41,010 nt of DNA. Source: Croceibacterium_A sp039920345 (GTDB taxonomy: Bacteria > Pseudomonadota > Alphaproteobacteria > Sphingomonadales > Sphingomonadaceae). The DNA lies in contig JBDSDZ010000037.1 in NCBI GenBank assembly GCA_039920345.1, positions 1 to 41,010 of the forward strand. The letters are read 5' to 3'. Positions 8,426-17,310 of the stretch are shown here, in pieces. The notes beneath the pieces are model-generated. The model was not told where the DNA came from, searched no databases, and was given only the letters and a program-made list of their open reading frames with translations. A program made the position numbers and the translations under genes. The stretch's first letter is position 1; the number at the start of each line of letters is the position of its first letter.

Positions 8426-10831
8426 CTAAAACTTCTTCTTGACGGTCAAAGCCCATTCCCTTGGCCGCGCCGGCTGAGCGTTAGCTCCGGCAGGTCCAGA
8501 AATCTCAATAGCCGTGAGATAGTAGTATTTGTCGAACAAATTGGTGACCTCTAGCGAAGCCTCGATGTCCTCGCCCGCATTGCGCCAGGTGAGGCGGGCG
8601 TTAGCGACCGTGTATGAGGGGATGCGGGTACGAGCCATGTTGATGGCAGTTCCCCACACCGTCGACTGGTGGCTTACATCGAGCCGTGGCGTGAACGAAC
8701 CAGCGCTTCCGGCAAGCACTTCGTATTGCGTACCCACACTCCACTTCCACTTTGGCGTATACGGAGGGACCATGCCAAACTGGACACCCTTGGGATTTTT
8801 AGGTCCGCCCGCTGCAGGTTCGAGTGTCAGATATTTAAAATCGATGTAACTGAGGGCGGCGTCAATCAGCAGGCCTTCAACCAGGCGCACCGAGGTTTCT
8901 GCCTCGAAACCCCGGATGCGCGCAGTGCCAACGTTGGCTGGCAGACCGCAGGGGAATGTCGCTGTCGCCGGAAGTCCCGGAGGGTTGAATTGCGGACAGG
9001 TATTCAAAATGAGCTGGATGTCTTGATATTTTGACGAATACGCTGCGAGGTTGAGCCGCACCCTCCGATCGAGCAGCTCGGACTTAACACCGACTTCCCA
9101 GGTCGCGAGTGTTTCGGGTCCGAAGGGCTGCACTTGGGTATAAGCGAAAGGCCGCGGATTAACGCCGCCGCCTTTGAAGCCGGTCGAATATTGAACGTAC
9201 GTGTTTACGTCGTTCGACACCTGGTACGCTAGGTTTGCGCGATAATCCCAGCGGTCACCGCGATAGGTACCTGTCTGACCATCAAGCAAGGCGTTCTGCC
9301 CAGTCAGCAGGTTGCCGTTCCGATCGCGGCGGCGATAGCTGTAGTCCTTGCCTTCCTTGGTGTAACGGATGCCGCCAGTGGCAGTCAGGCGATCAGTGAC
9401 ATCGAAAGCAACATGGGCGAACGCCGCCCGCGTGAAACTGGGCACCGGATCGCCAGAGACAAAGACCAGCGGGGCACCCGGCGTATACCGCAGGTCCTGT
9501 CGCGCTGTGTAGAAGATGTCCTGGGTCATGATGAAACCGCCGAGTGTATAGTGCAGCCGGTCGGCCACATCACCATTGAGACGTAACTCATTACTCCAGG
9601 AATTGAATTGGATCCGGTTCGGGCCCCCGAGGCCATGCGAAAGCGGCGAAAGATCATCCTCGTTGGAAAAGCTTGAATCATACCACCGGTATGCGGTGAT
9701 GCCGACGAGCTGGAGCGCGTCCGCAATGTTCCATTCGACCTGCCCCGAAACTCCCCAACCCTTGAAGTTGACTTGTCCGTCGATGACAGACCGCTGAAGA
9801 GCGCCATCCGCGGGTGATTCGTAGGCTGCGTAGTTGCAAAATCGCCCGCAGATGAATCGCGAATCAAAACGGATCGGGGTCGGGAATGGATTGATGTCGC
9901 CAGGTCCAGTGTAGTTAGCATCGGTCAGAACCGAACCGGCGATCTCGTGCTTTTCCCTGGTAAAGTCGGCGATCACATTGAATTCGAGATCCGGGCTCGC
10001 TTCATAGCGGAGCTGACCACGGACAGCGCGGGTTCCCACTTCGCCTTGTCTCGACAAAAGGCAGTTGGGAGCGTCCCGCAGGGCCGGGATACCCTGACCG
10101 GGGTTTACGCAGCCGTAATCGAGCCGATCGACATACCCATCCTGGCTGCGGCTGACTCCGGCGACGCGCAGAGCGAGGGCATCGACCAGTCCGATGTCGA
10201 TTGCGCCTCTAAGGTCGATCCGATTCCGGCTTCCGTAGGTGACAGAAGCAAATCCCGACCCGTCGCCCCGGGGCCGCTTGGAATACATCTTGATCGAGCC
10301 GCCAATGGAATTTTTGCCCGACAGCGTTCCTTGCGGGCCACGTGAGATCTCGACCCGGTCTAGATCGAGCAGATCGAGAATTGAGCCAGTCAGCGTCGAA
10401 TAATAGACGTCGTCGACATATAGCCCAACACCAGGTTCAAGCGCGGGGTGGAAGTCGAATTGACCGACGCCGCGGATATTGGCTGCAAGCGAAGGTCCGA
10501 AATACGCCGAATTTGGCTTTAAAGTCACCGACGGGGCCTGTGCGGCAACTTCGGCAATGGTATTCTGGCTCCGGGCCTCCAGCATCGCGCCCGACATTGC
10601 CGTGATCGCCAACGGAGTCTGTTGCAGGTTCTGTTCCCGGAACTGTGCGGTGACGACGATTTCCTCGACCTGGTCAGACGACTCCGCGACCTCAGGGGAA
10701 GGGGGGGCCTCACCCTCAGTCTGCGTGTTTCCCTGTGTAGCCTGCGCGTGAACCGGCGCTGCCGCAGCCACTGCCGCCGCTGCAGCCGCGATCCAGCTGG
10801 CTCCGACCATTAACTGTTTCGGTGTTTTCAT
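8426..10831 (-). CDS. TonB-dependent outer-membrane receptor
   Basis: An 801-residue receptor with a signal peptide (Ala-rich, cleaved near PVHAQA). The plug domain opens with EEIVVTAQFREQNLQQTPLA and contains the typical VEISRGPQGTLSGKNSIGG. A long 22-strand barrel follows, ending in KKKF with the terminal Phe expected for outer-membrane insertion. Receptors of this type use TonB-ExbBD energy to import molecules too large or scarce for porins. In sphingomonads many serve aromatic compounds rather than iron. It follows the decarboxylase gene by 35 bases on the same strand, with AAGGA upstream of the ATG, so it is probably in one operon with that enzyme and the MFS carrier. No ferric-siderophore genes are nearby. 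Confidence 0.93.
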   Translation of the reverse strand: MKTPKQLMVGASWIAAAAAAVAAAAPVHAQATQGNTQTEGEAPPSPEVAESSDQVEEIVVTAQFREQNLQQTPLAITAMSGAMLEARSQNTIAEVAAQAPSVTLKPNSAYFGPSLAANIRGVGQFDFHPALEPGVGLYVDDVYYSTLTGSILDLLDLDRVEISRGPQGTLSGKNSIGGSIKMYSKRPRGDGSGFASVTYGSRNRIDLRGAIDIGLVDALALRVAGVSRSQDGYVDRLDYGCVNPGQGIPALRDAPNCLLSRQGEVGTRAVRGQLRYEASPDLEFNVIADFTREKHEIAGSVLTDANYTGPGDINPFPTPIRFDSRFICGRFCNYAAYESPADGALQRSVIDGQVNFKGWGVSGQVEWNIADALQLVGITAYRWYDSSFSNEDDLSPLSHGLGGPNRIQFNSWSNELRLNGDVADRLHYTLGGFIMTQDIFYTARQDLRYTPGAPLVFVSGDPVPSFTRAAFAHVAFDVTDRLTATGGIRYTKEGKDYSYRRRDRNGNLLTGQNALLDGQTGTYRGDRWDYRANLAYQVSNDVNTYVQYSTGFKGGGVNPRPFAYTQVQPFGPETLATWEVGVKSELLDRRVRLNLAAYSSKYQDIQLILNTCPQFNPPGLPATATFPCGLPANVGTARIRGFEAETSVRLVEGLLIDAALSYIDFKYLTLEPAAGGPKNPKGVQFGMVPPYTPKWKWSVGTQYEVLAGSAGSFTPRLDVSHQSTVWGTAINMARTRIPSYTVANARLTWRNAGEDIEASLEVTNLFDKYYYLTAIEISGPAGANAQPARPREWALTVKKKF

Positions 10832-10866
10832 AATCCCATTCCTTGTATCGATTGCCCGGGAGCCCC

Positions 10867-11901
10867 TCAGGACTTGGCTGTAATGCGGAAAATGCGCTCG
10901 GCATTGCCGTGGCAGACGGCGTGGCGCTCAGCGTCGGACAACGGTGCTTCGGTGATGAACTTCACCGCCGGTTCCATCGGCTGATAGGGGTAGTCGATTG
11001 CCCACATGACATTCGTCATGCCCAGCTTGTCGATCGAATAGCGGAGGGCCAGCGGGTCCTCGACGCCGCTGGTCGTGATGACGAAGTTGTCCTGGAAATA
11101 CTCCGCCATGGAACGCTTGGTCTTCGGCGAACGCCCGGCCGTCTGTGCCCGGCTGTTCATGAAGTCGACCCGCCAAATCCAGAATCCGACTGCTTCACCC
11201 ATGTGTCCGATGCAGATTTTCAGATTGGGAAAATGGTCAAACACGCCGGATGCCATCATCCGCACCGCATGAGTGCCGACCTCCACTCCGTAGCCCCACA
11301 TGGCAGAATCCATACCGTAGTCGGCCAGCGGACCTTTCAACGTCGCGGACGGTGCTCGAGGGTGAATGTAGATGCAGGCGCCCAACGCTTCGGCTGCCTC
11401 AAGCACTGGCCAGTATTTTGGATCGTCCAGATATTCGTCGTTTGTATGGCTGTTGAGCATGAAGCCGTTGAGCTTCAGGTCGTTGATTGCCCTTTCCATC
11501 TCCTTGGCGGCGCGCTTGGGGCTTTGTGGTGCAAAGCTGGCAAGCCCAGCGAAGCGATCCGGCCTCTGGCGGCAGATGTCAGCCAGTCGGTCGTTCGACA
11601 GCGCAGCCAGATCAGTCGCGGTGTCGGCATCAAACATTTGTACACCCGGCGCCGTCAGCGACAGGAGGTGCATGTCCACACCATAGCGGTCCATCTGCGC
11701 GACACGGAGTTCCTCGATGTCGAGCAGACCGGTCAGGAAATCCACGCCAGCATACGCGGTGCCGCCGCCTTCCGTGTCGTAAATGCCGCCTACCAGAAGC
11801 CTGTCGAGACTCTGGCTTGGTCCCCGGGAGGTTTTCTGCAGCTCTGCGGCTACCTCTGGAATTTGCCAGGCTTCCTCTGTCGCGATTAGTCTAACGGACA
11901 T
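10867..11901 (-). CDS. LigW-like aromatic acid decarboxylase (amidohydrolase superfamily)
   Basis: A 344-residue enzyme whose start (MSVRLIATEEAW) and body resemble 5-carboxyvanillate and gamma-resorcylate decarboxylases. These remove a ring carboxylate without a redox cofactor, using one divalent metal. Metal and catalytic residues are in place: Glu in ATEEAW (9/10), H180 in YIHPR, H233 in IGHMGE and D303 in AIDYPYQ. Other shared motifs are LTAPGVQ and NSHTNDEYLDD. The frame can be read from a TTG at 11919, but the ATG at 11901 has AAGGA ten bases upstream. The gene overlaps the MFS stop by 11 bases, so carrier and enzyme are translationally linked. Substrate is probably a hydroxylated benzoate; which one is unknown. 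Confidence 0.85.
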   Translation of the reverse strand: MSVRLIATEEAWQIPEVAAELQKTSRGPSQSLDRLLVGGIYDTEGGGTAYAGVDFLTGLLDIEELRVAQMDRYGVDMHLLSLTAPGVQMFDADTATDLAALSNDRLADICRQRPDRFAGLASFAPQSPKRAAKEMERAINDLKLNGFMLNSHTNDEYLDDPKYWPVLEAAEALGACIYIHPRAPSATLKGPLADYGMDSAMWGYGVEVGTHAVRMMASGVFDHFPNLKICIGHMGEAVGFWIWRVDFMNSRAQTAGRSPKTKRSMAEYFQDNFVITTSGVEDPLALRYSIDKLGMTNVMWAIDYPYQPMEPAVKFITEAPLSDAERHAVCHGNAERIFRITAKS

Positions 11902-13105
11902 CTTGCTGATCCTTGTCAAAGGCCTGGGGGTGACGTCTCGAAAGCCACAGCGCCAAGAGCGCGCCGACAGCCATCGGCAGAACCGGAATCAGGAAGAATT
12001 GATGCGGCGCGAAGTAACCCGCGCTGGACACTGCCGCGCCAACAAGCGGACCGATGATCGAGCCGATCCTCCCGATTCCCAAAGCCCAGCCAAGCCCGGC
12101 GCTCCGCATCGCTTCCGGGTATGCGCTCCCCGCGGCGCCATTGATGGCGTTTTGTGTACCGGTCACGGTGAACCCGGCGGCAACGATGAGGAGCGTCAGT
12201 CCGAACGTCGGCCAGGCAGTCACCCCGGTGAGGCAAAGCACGAGCGCTGCGGCAAGGGCGAATGCGCCGGCGGTCTTCCATCGGTTCCACGCCAGAAGGA
12301 GGCTCGCCGCTACGCCGCCCAACGTGCCTCCCGCATGATAGGCAGTCGTCAGCCAGGCAGATTGTTCAAGGCTGAAGTTGGCCGCCCGAGTGACGAGGGG
12401 AATCCACGCGTTGAGGAGGTAAACACTCATCAGGCAAAGGGCGAAAATCGCCCAGATGGCGAAGGTCTGAGATCGCAGTGCGGGTGATAGCAGTCCGCGT
12501 ACGCCTCGACTTTCAACGACCGCCGCCAGTTCGCCCGCATCTGGCAATCCGGCTGGCAGGGTAAGCCGCACGACGGCGGCGACAACAAGCGGCAGCACGC
12601 CACCAATGAGAAACATGACCTGCCAGCCATGCGCCGGCATCAGCCGCGCTGCAGAAATGCCGGCCACCACGCCTCCAAACGTGATGCCGATGCCGACTAG
12701 ACCCGTGGCGGTAGCTCGATATTTAGGGCCGGCAATTTGCCCCGCCAGCGCCAGAGCGTTAGGCAGCATGCCTCCAAGGCCCACGCCGACGAGAAAGCGC
12801 AGCACAATCAAATGCCATATCGACTGCGCGAAAACGGTTGCAATCGATATTACGCCGTAGGCGATGCACGAGCTGATGATAATCCGGCGCCGTCCGAGGC
12901 GATCGCCTAGGGGACCAATTACGATCGCTCCAAGTAGAACCCCCGCCAGCGATGCGCTGAGCACTGGGCCAAGCTGGGCGGGTGTCACGCCGAAAGCCGA
13001 CACGATCGCCGGTCCGGCAAGGTTGGCTGCCTGCAGATCAAACCCTTCGACTATCAATGCGAAGACGATGACCACAATGCTCAGGATCGCCGGTTCGCGT
13101 CGCAT
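11891..13105 (-). CDS. MFS transporter, aromatic acid:H+ symporter type
   Basis: A 404-residue inner-membrane carrier with about 12 hydrophobic segments. The first helix contains EGFDLQAANLAGP, where the acidic FD motif is typical of the aromatic acid/H+ symport group (PcaK, BenK, MhpT relatives). The loop between helices 2 and 3 has GDRLGRRR, the MFS signature. It is the promoter-proximal gene of a minus-strand operon with the LigW-like decarboxylase and TonB receptor, facing a TetR gene across 135 bases. This suggests uptake of the aromatic acid that the next gene decarboxylates. Confidence 0.88.
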   Translation of the reverse strand: MRREPAILSIVVIVFALIVEGFDLQAANLAGPAIVSAFGVTPAQLGPVLSASLAGVLLGAIVIGPLGDRLGRRRIIISSCIAYGVISIATVFAQSIWHLIVLRFLVGVGLGGMLPNALALAGQIAGPKYRATATGLVGIGITFGGVVAGISAARLMPAHGWQVMFLIGGVLPLVVAAVVRLTLPAGLPDAGELAAVVESRGVRGLLSPALRSQTFAIWAIFALCLMSVYLLNAWIPLVTRAANFSLEQSAWLTTAYHAGGTLGGVAASLLLAWNRWKTAGAFALAAALVLCLTGVTAWPTFGLTLLIVAAGFTVTGTQNAINGAAGSAYPEAMRSAGLGWALGIGRIGSIIGPLVGAAVSSAGYFAPHQFFLIPVLPMAVGALLALWLSRRHPQAFDKDQQDVR

Positions 13106-13155
13106 CCCACTCCCTTTCGAACCGTCTCAAGCGGTCGTTGCGCTGTAATGAATGG

Positions 13156-13165
13156 TAGTTCACTA
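13156..13165. promoter_or_regulatory. Candidate TetR operator between MFS and tetR genes
   Basis: TAGTTCACTA has inverted TAGT/ACTA halves around a 2-base centre. It sits in the 135-base divergent gap, 51 bases before the MFS start and about 75 before the TetR start. The position fits control of both genes; the match itself is short. Confidence 0.35.
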
Positions 13166-13240
13166 TCTTGTCAACGGCTTCTTTGATGATTGACGCAAGG
13201 CCTGCGGTTCGGTCATATTTTCTTCTCAGGGGGTGGTGTC

Positions 13241-13867
13241 ATGATAGTACCGGCAGCCCGGCAACGGGCCCGTCGAAACAGCCGGGACGAAGCGGCCGAC
13301 CGAATGATCAGTGTCGGGCGAGAACTTCTAGCCGAGCGCGACATCGACCAGCTTTCGGTGAAGGAAATTGCGGAAGCTTCGGGCTCGTCAATTGGCAGTT
13401 TTTACAACTGCTTTTCCGACAAGGATCACTATTTCGCCTGCCTGATCGATGACATGGTCGTGCGACGGAAGCTGGGCGCGAAGGCTAATTTCGATGAGCC
13501 CTTTGACAAGCTCCCCCGGGCCCTGGCCACAGGCGCCATTGTCAATTTCGGTGAACATCAGGGCATGATCCGCAGTGCTCTACGGAGCCATCTGCTTGGA
13601 ACGCCGGTGTGGGAGCCGATCGCAGCTATGAGCGGCGACTTCGTGGAAAAATACTCCCGCCGCTGCAGCGAGCATATCGGCCGTCGCTTGACCCCGTCGG
13701 AATCAAAGCGCGTCGCGTTCGCATTTGTTTGGTTGTACGGCATGCTGATGCAGCAGGTTATGCGCATCAACAACATTCACGGCTATGACATCTTGGACGC
13801 GGACTTCACCGAGGACACAGTCCGGAGTTTCGTCAGCCTTCTCAATGACGCGATCGTCACGAAGTGA
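13241..13867 (+). CDS. TetR family transcriptional regulator
   Basis: A 208-residue regulator starting MIVPAARQRARRNSRDEAAD, with AGGGGG upstream; an upstream in-frame ATG at 13190 lacks a binding site. The helix-turn-helix is LSVKEIAEASGSSIGSFYNC (residues ~38-57), with the GSFYxxF recognition-helix pattern of the family. The C-terminal two thirds is helical and would bind the inducer. It is transcribed away from the MFS-decarboxylase-receptor operon and is the natural candidate for its repressor, released by an aromatic ligand. Ligand unknown. Confidence 0.85.
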   Translation: MIVPAARQRARRNSRDEAADRMISVGRELLAERDIDQLSVKEIAEASGSSIGSFYNCFSDKDHYFACLIDDMVVRRKLGAKANFDEPFDKLPRALATGAIVNFGEHQGMIRSALRSHLLGTPVWEPIAAMSGDFVEKYSRRCSEHIGRRLTPSESKRVAFAFVWLYGMLMQQVMRINNIHGYDILDADFTEDTVRSFVSLLNDAIVTK

Positions 13868-13980
13868 CGTTGTTTGGTGAGCAGCTGTGGGGCCGTTAGC
13901 CCTCTGGCAACGAACGGGCGCCGCGCCGCGACGACACACCTGGTCCGTGCCGAGGAAGCGTGGCCTGATCGGGTCCGACA

Positions 13981-14190
13981 GCAAGGAGCCAGCTGTGGGA
14001 CTGGCTAAAGCTGGTGTTGGTCCGCGTGAGCGTTGCGTTGTTCTGGTTCAATCCTTTTGTGTGGCTGTTGGCGCGAGAGGCATATGAGTTGCGCAAGGAA
14101 GCGGCCGACGACGCAGTGCTGGCCGCGGACGTCGAGGACGCGGCTACTGATGACCTTGCAGTTCACCAAGATAGCGCTTGCGTCAGACGA
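13981..14190 (+). pseudogene. Fragment of a BlaR1/M56-type membrane peptidase
   Basis: The frame reads QLWDWLKLVLVRVSVALFWF, then NPFVWLLAREAYELRKEAAD and DAVLAAD. This is the segment just after the zinc motif of M56 (BlaR1/MecR1) peptidases, where FWFNPLVW and E-x-x-A-D-D-A-V-L are hallmarks. The zinc-binding HExxH part is absent and a stop lies just upstream. After DAVLAADVEDA the likely continuation (LQFTKIALAS) sits in another frame. So both a truncation and a frameshift are visible. No BlaI partner is nearby. It is a dead remnant in a scar zone that also contains an IS fragment. Confidence 0.65.
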
Positions 14191-14468
14191 CGATGCCGAA
14201 GTGATCGTGTTTGACCTTCGAATGCCGCCCGGCGAGCCAAATACCATGTCGAAATCGACGCAGCAGGCGAGCGGTCAGGGCGCAGCCAACAGCGAGCGTC
14301 TCGCCTGATCGGCAGGCAAAACGGCCCGTCCTTGTGCTTTTGCAGGCGAGAGACGCTAAAGCCTGCTTCGACCAAACCTTTGGGACCAGTGACGTACGAG
14401 ATACGACATTGCCAAGGTACCGCCCCTGAAGTCGCCGACTAACATTGGGCCTGATGTCCCGGTTCGCT
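14191..14468. other. Gap without a supported gene
   Basis: Short frames occur on both strands, but none has a binding site, a known motif or convincing codon use. The stretch appears to be degenerate sequence following the peptidase fragment. Confidence 0.3.
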
Positions 14469-14705
14469 TCAACGGTGGAGCTGGTCGTCGTTGTCTGCTT
14501 CCTCATGATCCTGCGAGGGACGATATTCAAAATCAGACGTCGCCATCTTCTCGGCCATGATGGTGAAGGCAGCGTCTTTGTCGGCGAGGTCGATCACCAC
14601 TTCAACGCCTTCAAGTTTGGCGTGCAGCCAGAGGCGCCCGTAGTCATCCAGTGTCAGTGAGAATGGTTCTTCAACGACGGTCTGGTCCCGGTCGGTCTGG
14701 CTCAT
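14469..14705 (-). CDS. Small acidic protein, function unknown
   Basis: A 78-residue protein starting MSQTDRDQTVVEEPFSLTLD, preceded by AGGAA at good spacing. The first 50 residues look folded, with alternating hydrophobic strands (YGRLWLHAKLEGVEVVIDLA); the C-terminus is acidic and polar. It has no membrane segment or signal peptide. It follows the 49-residue gene at 14740 by 34 bases on the same strand, so the two probably form one transcript. Family not recognised. Confidence 0.5.
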   Translation of the reverse strand: MSQTDRDQTVVEEPFSLTLDDYGRLWLHAKLEGVEVVIDLADKDAAFTIMAEKMATSDFEYRPSQDHEEADNDDQLHR

Positions 14706-14739
14706 ATCTGGTTCCTGATCATCAATGTTGCGGAGCGCC

Positions 14740-14889
14740 TCAGGGATCGGAGGTAAACCGTTTCACCTTTACCGGAAGCTTCTTGCCTTTCGTGCGGCGT
14801 GACGGGATCTGAACGGGATTTTTCTTCTTCCATTCTGCCCATGTCATCGGCCCATCAGGCGTCTGAACAATGGTGTCATCAGTCGACAT
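14740..14889 (-). CDS. Small basic protein, function unknown
   Basis: A 49-residue frame starting MSTDDTIVQTPDGPMTWAEW with GGAG 8 bases upstream. The second half is strongly basic (WKKKNPVQIPSRRTKGKK), which might bind nucleic acid or simply be charged. It is the first gene of a two-gene unit with the acidic 78-residue protein; opposite charges could mean a complex, but that is speculation. Confidence 0.4.
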   Translation of the reverse strand: MSTDDTIVQTPDGPMTWAEWKKKNPVQIPSRRTKGKKLPVKVKRFTSDP

Positions 14890-14964
14890 GGTGCGCTCCG
14901 CAATAGCTAACTGTCCGCAGCATTAGATCCTGTAGCTGAAATGTCCGCATGCGACCCAAATCAG

Positions 14965-15222
14965 GCAAGCTTAAAGCAATCAGGGGACCGAACCGATTCA
15001 CCACATCCGCACCGTCTCCTGGCAGATATCGATACCGCGCTCGATCAGCAGGTCCTCAACCTTCCGAAGGCTGAGCGGGTACTTTACGTACATCATCACC
15101 ACCAGGCGGATTACCTCGGGCGACGAGTTGAAGTAGCGGAACAGCCTGGCTGGCTTGCGTTTGCGGGGCTTGACCGTTCGCTAACCGTCAGTTGCCAACG
15201 TCAGGTGTATTTGCTCTGACAG
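14965..15222 (-). mobile_element. Truncated IS6-family insertion sequence remnant
   Basis: The minus strand encodes the start of an IS6-family transposase: RKPARLFRYFNSSPEVIRLV, then PLSLRKVEDLLIERGIDI and CQETVRMW, followed by a TGA where VRMWWNRFGP is expected. One base is missing, and the next frame gives NRFGPLIA before similarity ends. The DDE catalytic domain is gone and the start codon is not intact. The outer end carries TTTGCTCTGACAG at 15210-15222, identical to the right end of the second IS copy near 40023-40035, so both come from the same or a closely related element. Confidence 0.8.
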
Positions 15223-15342
15223 CGCGCGTGGCGGAGATGCGCGCGCTGCGCAGGAAGCTGTTTAGAGCGCCCCTGGAACAGGGCTGAGATATGGCCGCGA
15301 TAGGCGGTATTGCCGGACAGCCCTCGTGGCCTGTTCGTGGCG

Positions 15343-15789
15343 TTACGTCTTGGGTTTGACGTGATCTTTGAGGCTGCCTTCGACCGGGCGCGCAGTCGCC
15401 ACGCCGCCGGTTGCAGACGTCGTCTGCATCGTACCGTCGGGCTGCCGCGGACCGTCGGTAAAGCAATTCTCCTGATCCTGACCCTCGACAAGGAAGCAGG
15501 TCTTGCCATTCTTCATGAAGATAGAACCGCCTGTAGCTGTGCCATCGGCGGCGACGCGTGAGAATGTCATACCCGGGTGAATCTCAATGTAATCGACTTC
15601 GCCGCCAGCACGCGTGACTTGGTAGGTGCCCGGGGCGACAGCTTCGAAGCCCGGCTTCTCGCCTTCGAGTACGCTGGAGTTATCGGCCACTTCGCCGGTT
15701 GGGGTGGCATCGACCTTGGCGGTGTCCGAGCGGGCATTGTTGCAAGCCGCGAGCGCAAGCATTGCGGCAAAGGCGACTGTTTTCTTCAT
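15343..15789 (-). CDS. Small outer- or inner-membrane lipoprotein
   Basis: A 149-residue protein starting MKKTVAFAAMLALAACNNA. LALAAC is a lipobox, so Cys16 would be lipidated. I take the ATG at 15789 because it directly opens a lipoprotein signal; the open frame extends to 15909 without one. The mature part has EVDYIEIHPGMTFSRVAADG and ends Lys/Pro-rich. Two further Cys (KTCFLVEG and ENCFTDG) could pair. Such proteins are common in sphingomonads, but I cannot assign a role. It stands alone between the IS remnant and a permease gene. Confidence 0.7.
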   Translation of the reverse strand: MKKTVAFAAMLALAACNNARSDTAKVDATPTGEVADNSSVLEGEKPGFEAVAPGTYQVTRAGGEVDYIEIHPGMTFSRVAADGTATGGSIFMKNGKTCFLVEGQDQENCFTDGPRQPDGTMQTTSATGGVATARPVEGSLKDHVKPKT

Positions 15790-16046
15790 AAAAGGTCTCG
15801 CAGTTGCAATCTCACCAAAGTTAAACCCCGCGGGCGGAAAGACGTTCCGAGGAAGACGCATAACGGCACATCTGCCCGCGATAAGTTCCGCGTTCGACTG
15901 ATAGCCCATCGTCCTGAGCTCGCCGTTGACTGCATTTTACAGACAACTGCTTTGGGTTCGTGGCCCGGAACGACAAACTTGCTGGAGCTAGCGGTTTACT
16001 CATAGCCCGGATGATCTCGACAGCTTGCGTGAAGCATGCCCAACGG

Positions 16047-17123
16047 TCAGGTAACGTCTACGCAAGGCCCTTCGACCCGTGGTTTTATCCACTCGCGCCA
16101 AACCAGCAACAGCGCGGCCATCGCGACGGGCCCGATGAAAAGACCCACTATGCCCATCTGAGCAAGTCCGCCGAATGCTCCGATCATAGCCATCAGGAAA
16201 GGCAGCTCAACCGTGCTGCCAATCACCTTTGGCTGAATGAAGTTATCACCCACCGTCATTACTGCCACCCCGAACGCGAACAACAGAGCGCCGGCCAGCA
16301 AAGATCCGGTTCCAATCAAGATAAGAGATGCGATCCCAAACGCCGCCCAAGCCCCGAACGGAACCAGCGCGAGCAACATTGTGAACACCGTGAACAATAA
16401 GGGTTGCGGCACTCCGGCCAGGAAATAGCCGCAGCCGATCACGGCGCCCTCGCCAAACGACACGATCACCGTTCCATTGACCGTTCCGCGCACTGCCAAC
16501 ATCATCCGGTCGAGAAAATCTTGACCAAATTCACCGAACATCCGGCTTGCGACAGCATCACCGTGTTTGCGGATTTCCTCGCCTCGCGAAAGCAGGGCAA
16601 CAAGGGCAACCAGGGTGACGAAAAACAGGCCGAGTTCCCGCGCGATTGTTCCGCCGATCGATTTCGTCCAAGCAAGCACCGACGACGCACTGACCAGCCC
16701 CAAAAGGGCGTTGGCGCGGCCGGGCGCTTCTACATAGGTCTGCCATGACCGCAACGCGCCGCCGCCAACTAATGGCAACGATCCCAGCCAATTTGGTGGC
16801 GCTATACCTGTCTTTTGGACTCGCGCGAGCCAGTCCATTGCCGCTTGGCTCTCTTGAGCCAATGTCAGCCCGGCAATCGATAACGGCACGAGCACAATCA
16901 GCGCGGTTGACCCGGAGAAAGCAACTGCCAGAAGTTCCTCATGTCCGGGCCACCTCTTTCGCGCACGTTGGAACAGTGGCCATTCGGCAACCGCCAGCAC
17001 TGCGGCCCAGGCCAAGGGCACCAGGAAGCTGTAAGCCACCCAGATCGCCAACGCGAGAATGGTCCCGACGAGCACCAACTGGCGCGCCCGCATTGACGGT
17101 GACAACGGGTACATGTCAGTCAT
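16047..17123 (-). CDS. AI-2E family permease
   Basis: About 358 residues with seven or eight hydrophobic segments and the C-terminal pattern GDNFIQPKVIGSTVELPFL, then GLFIGPVAMAALLLVWREW. These are diagnostic of the AI-2E/PerM/YdiK transporter family. Members have been linked to autoinducer-2 or small-ion export, but most are uncharacterised, so the cargo is open. The start is uncertain: ATG at 17123 or 17114, or GTG at 17138; none has a clear binding site. The nearest minus-strand gene upstream, cspA, ends in a strong terminator, so this gene is transcribed separately. Confidence 0.85.
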   Translation of the reverse strand: MTDMYPLSPSMRARQLVLVGTILALAIWVAYSFLVPLAWAAVLAVAEWPLFQRARKRWPGHEELLAVAFSGSTALIVLVPLSIAGLTLAQESQAAMDWLARVQKTGIAPPNWLGSLPLVGGGALRSWQTYVEAPGRANALLGLVSASSVLAWTKSIGGTIARELGLFFVTLVALVALLSRGEEIRKHGDAVASRMFGEFGQDFLDRMMLAVRGTVNGTVIVSFGEGAVIGCGYFLAGVPQPLLFTVFTMLLALVPFGAWAAFGIASLILIGTGSLLAGALLFAFGVAVMTVGDNFIQPKVIGSTVELPFLMAMIGAFGGLAQMGIVGLFIGPVAMAALLLVWREWIKPRVEGPCVDVT

Positions 17124-17250
17124 TCTAGCTGGTGCCACAAGGTCGCTCGATCGGCGCTCACTCCAAACTCCGCGTCAGGCCAAGACCCAAAGGTCACCGC
17201 AAACTGGCCGCCGCAACAATACGGGCGCCGGAGGAGGACTATCAAGTCAT

Positions 17251-17284
17251 AAAAAAAGGGGTAGGCACCAAAGCACCTACCCCC
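17251..17284 (-). terminator. Rho-independent terminator of the cold-shock gene
   Basis: On the minus strand GGGGTAGG pairs with CCTACCCC around a 10-base loop, followed directly by seven T residues. It starts about 27 bases after the cspA stop. A textbook intrinsic terminator. Confidence 0.88.
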
Positions 17285-17310
17285 GATTCGATGCTTAAAA
17301 GTAGCAGCCG

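Noticed and set aside
15221..15247. AGCGCGCG/CGCGCGCT hairpin next to the IS end
   Set aside because: An 8-base GC-only stem is common by chance in this composition, and it has no T run or consistent position relative to a gene end.
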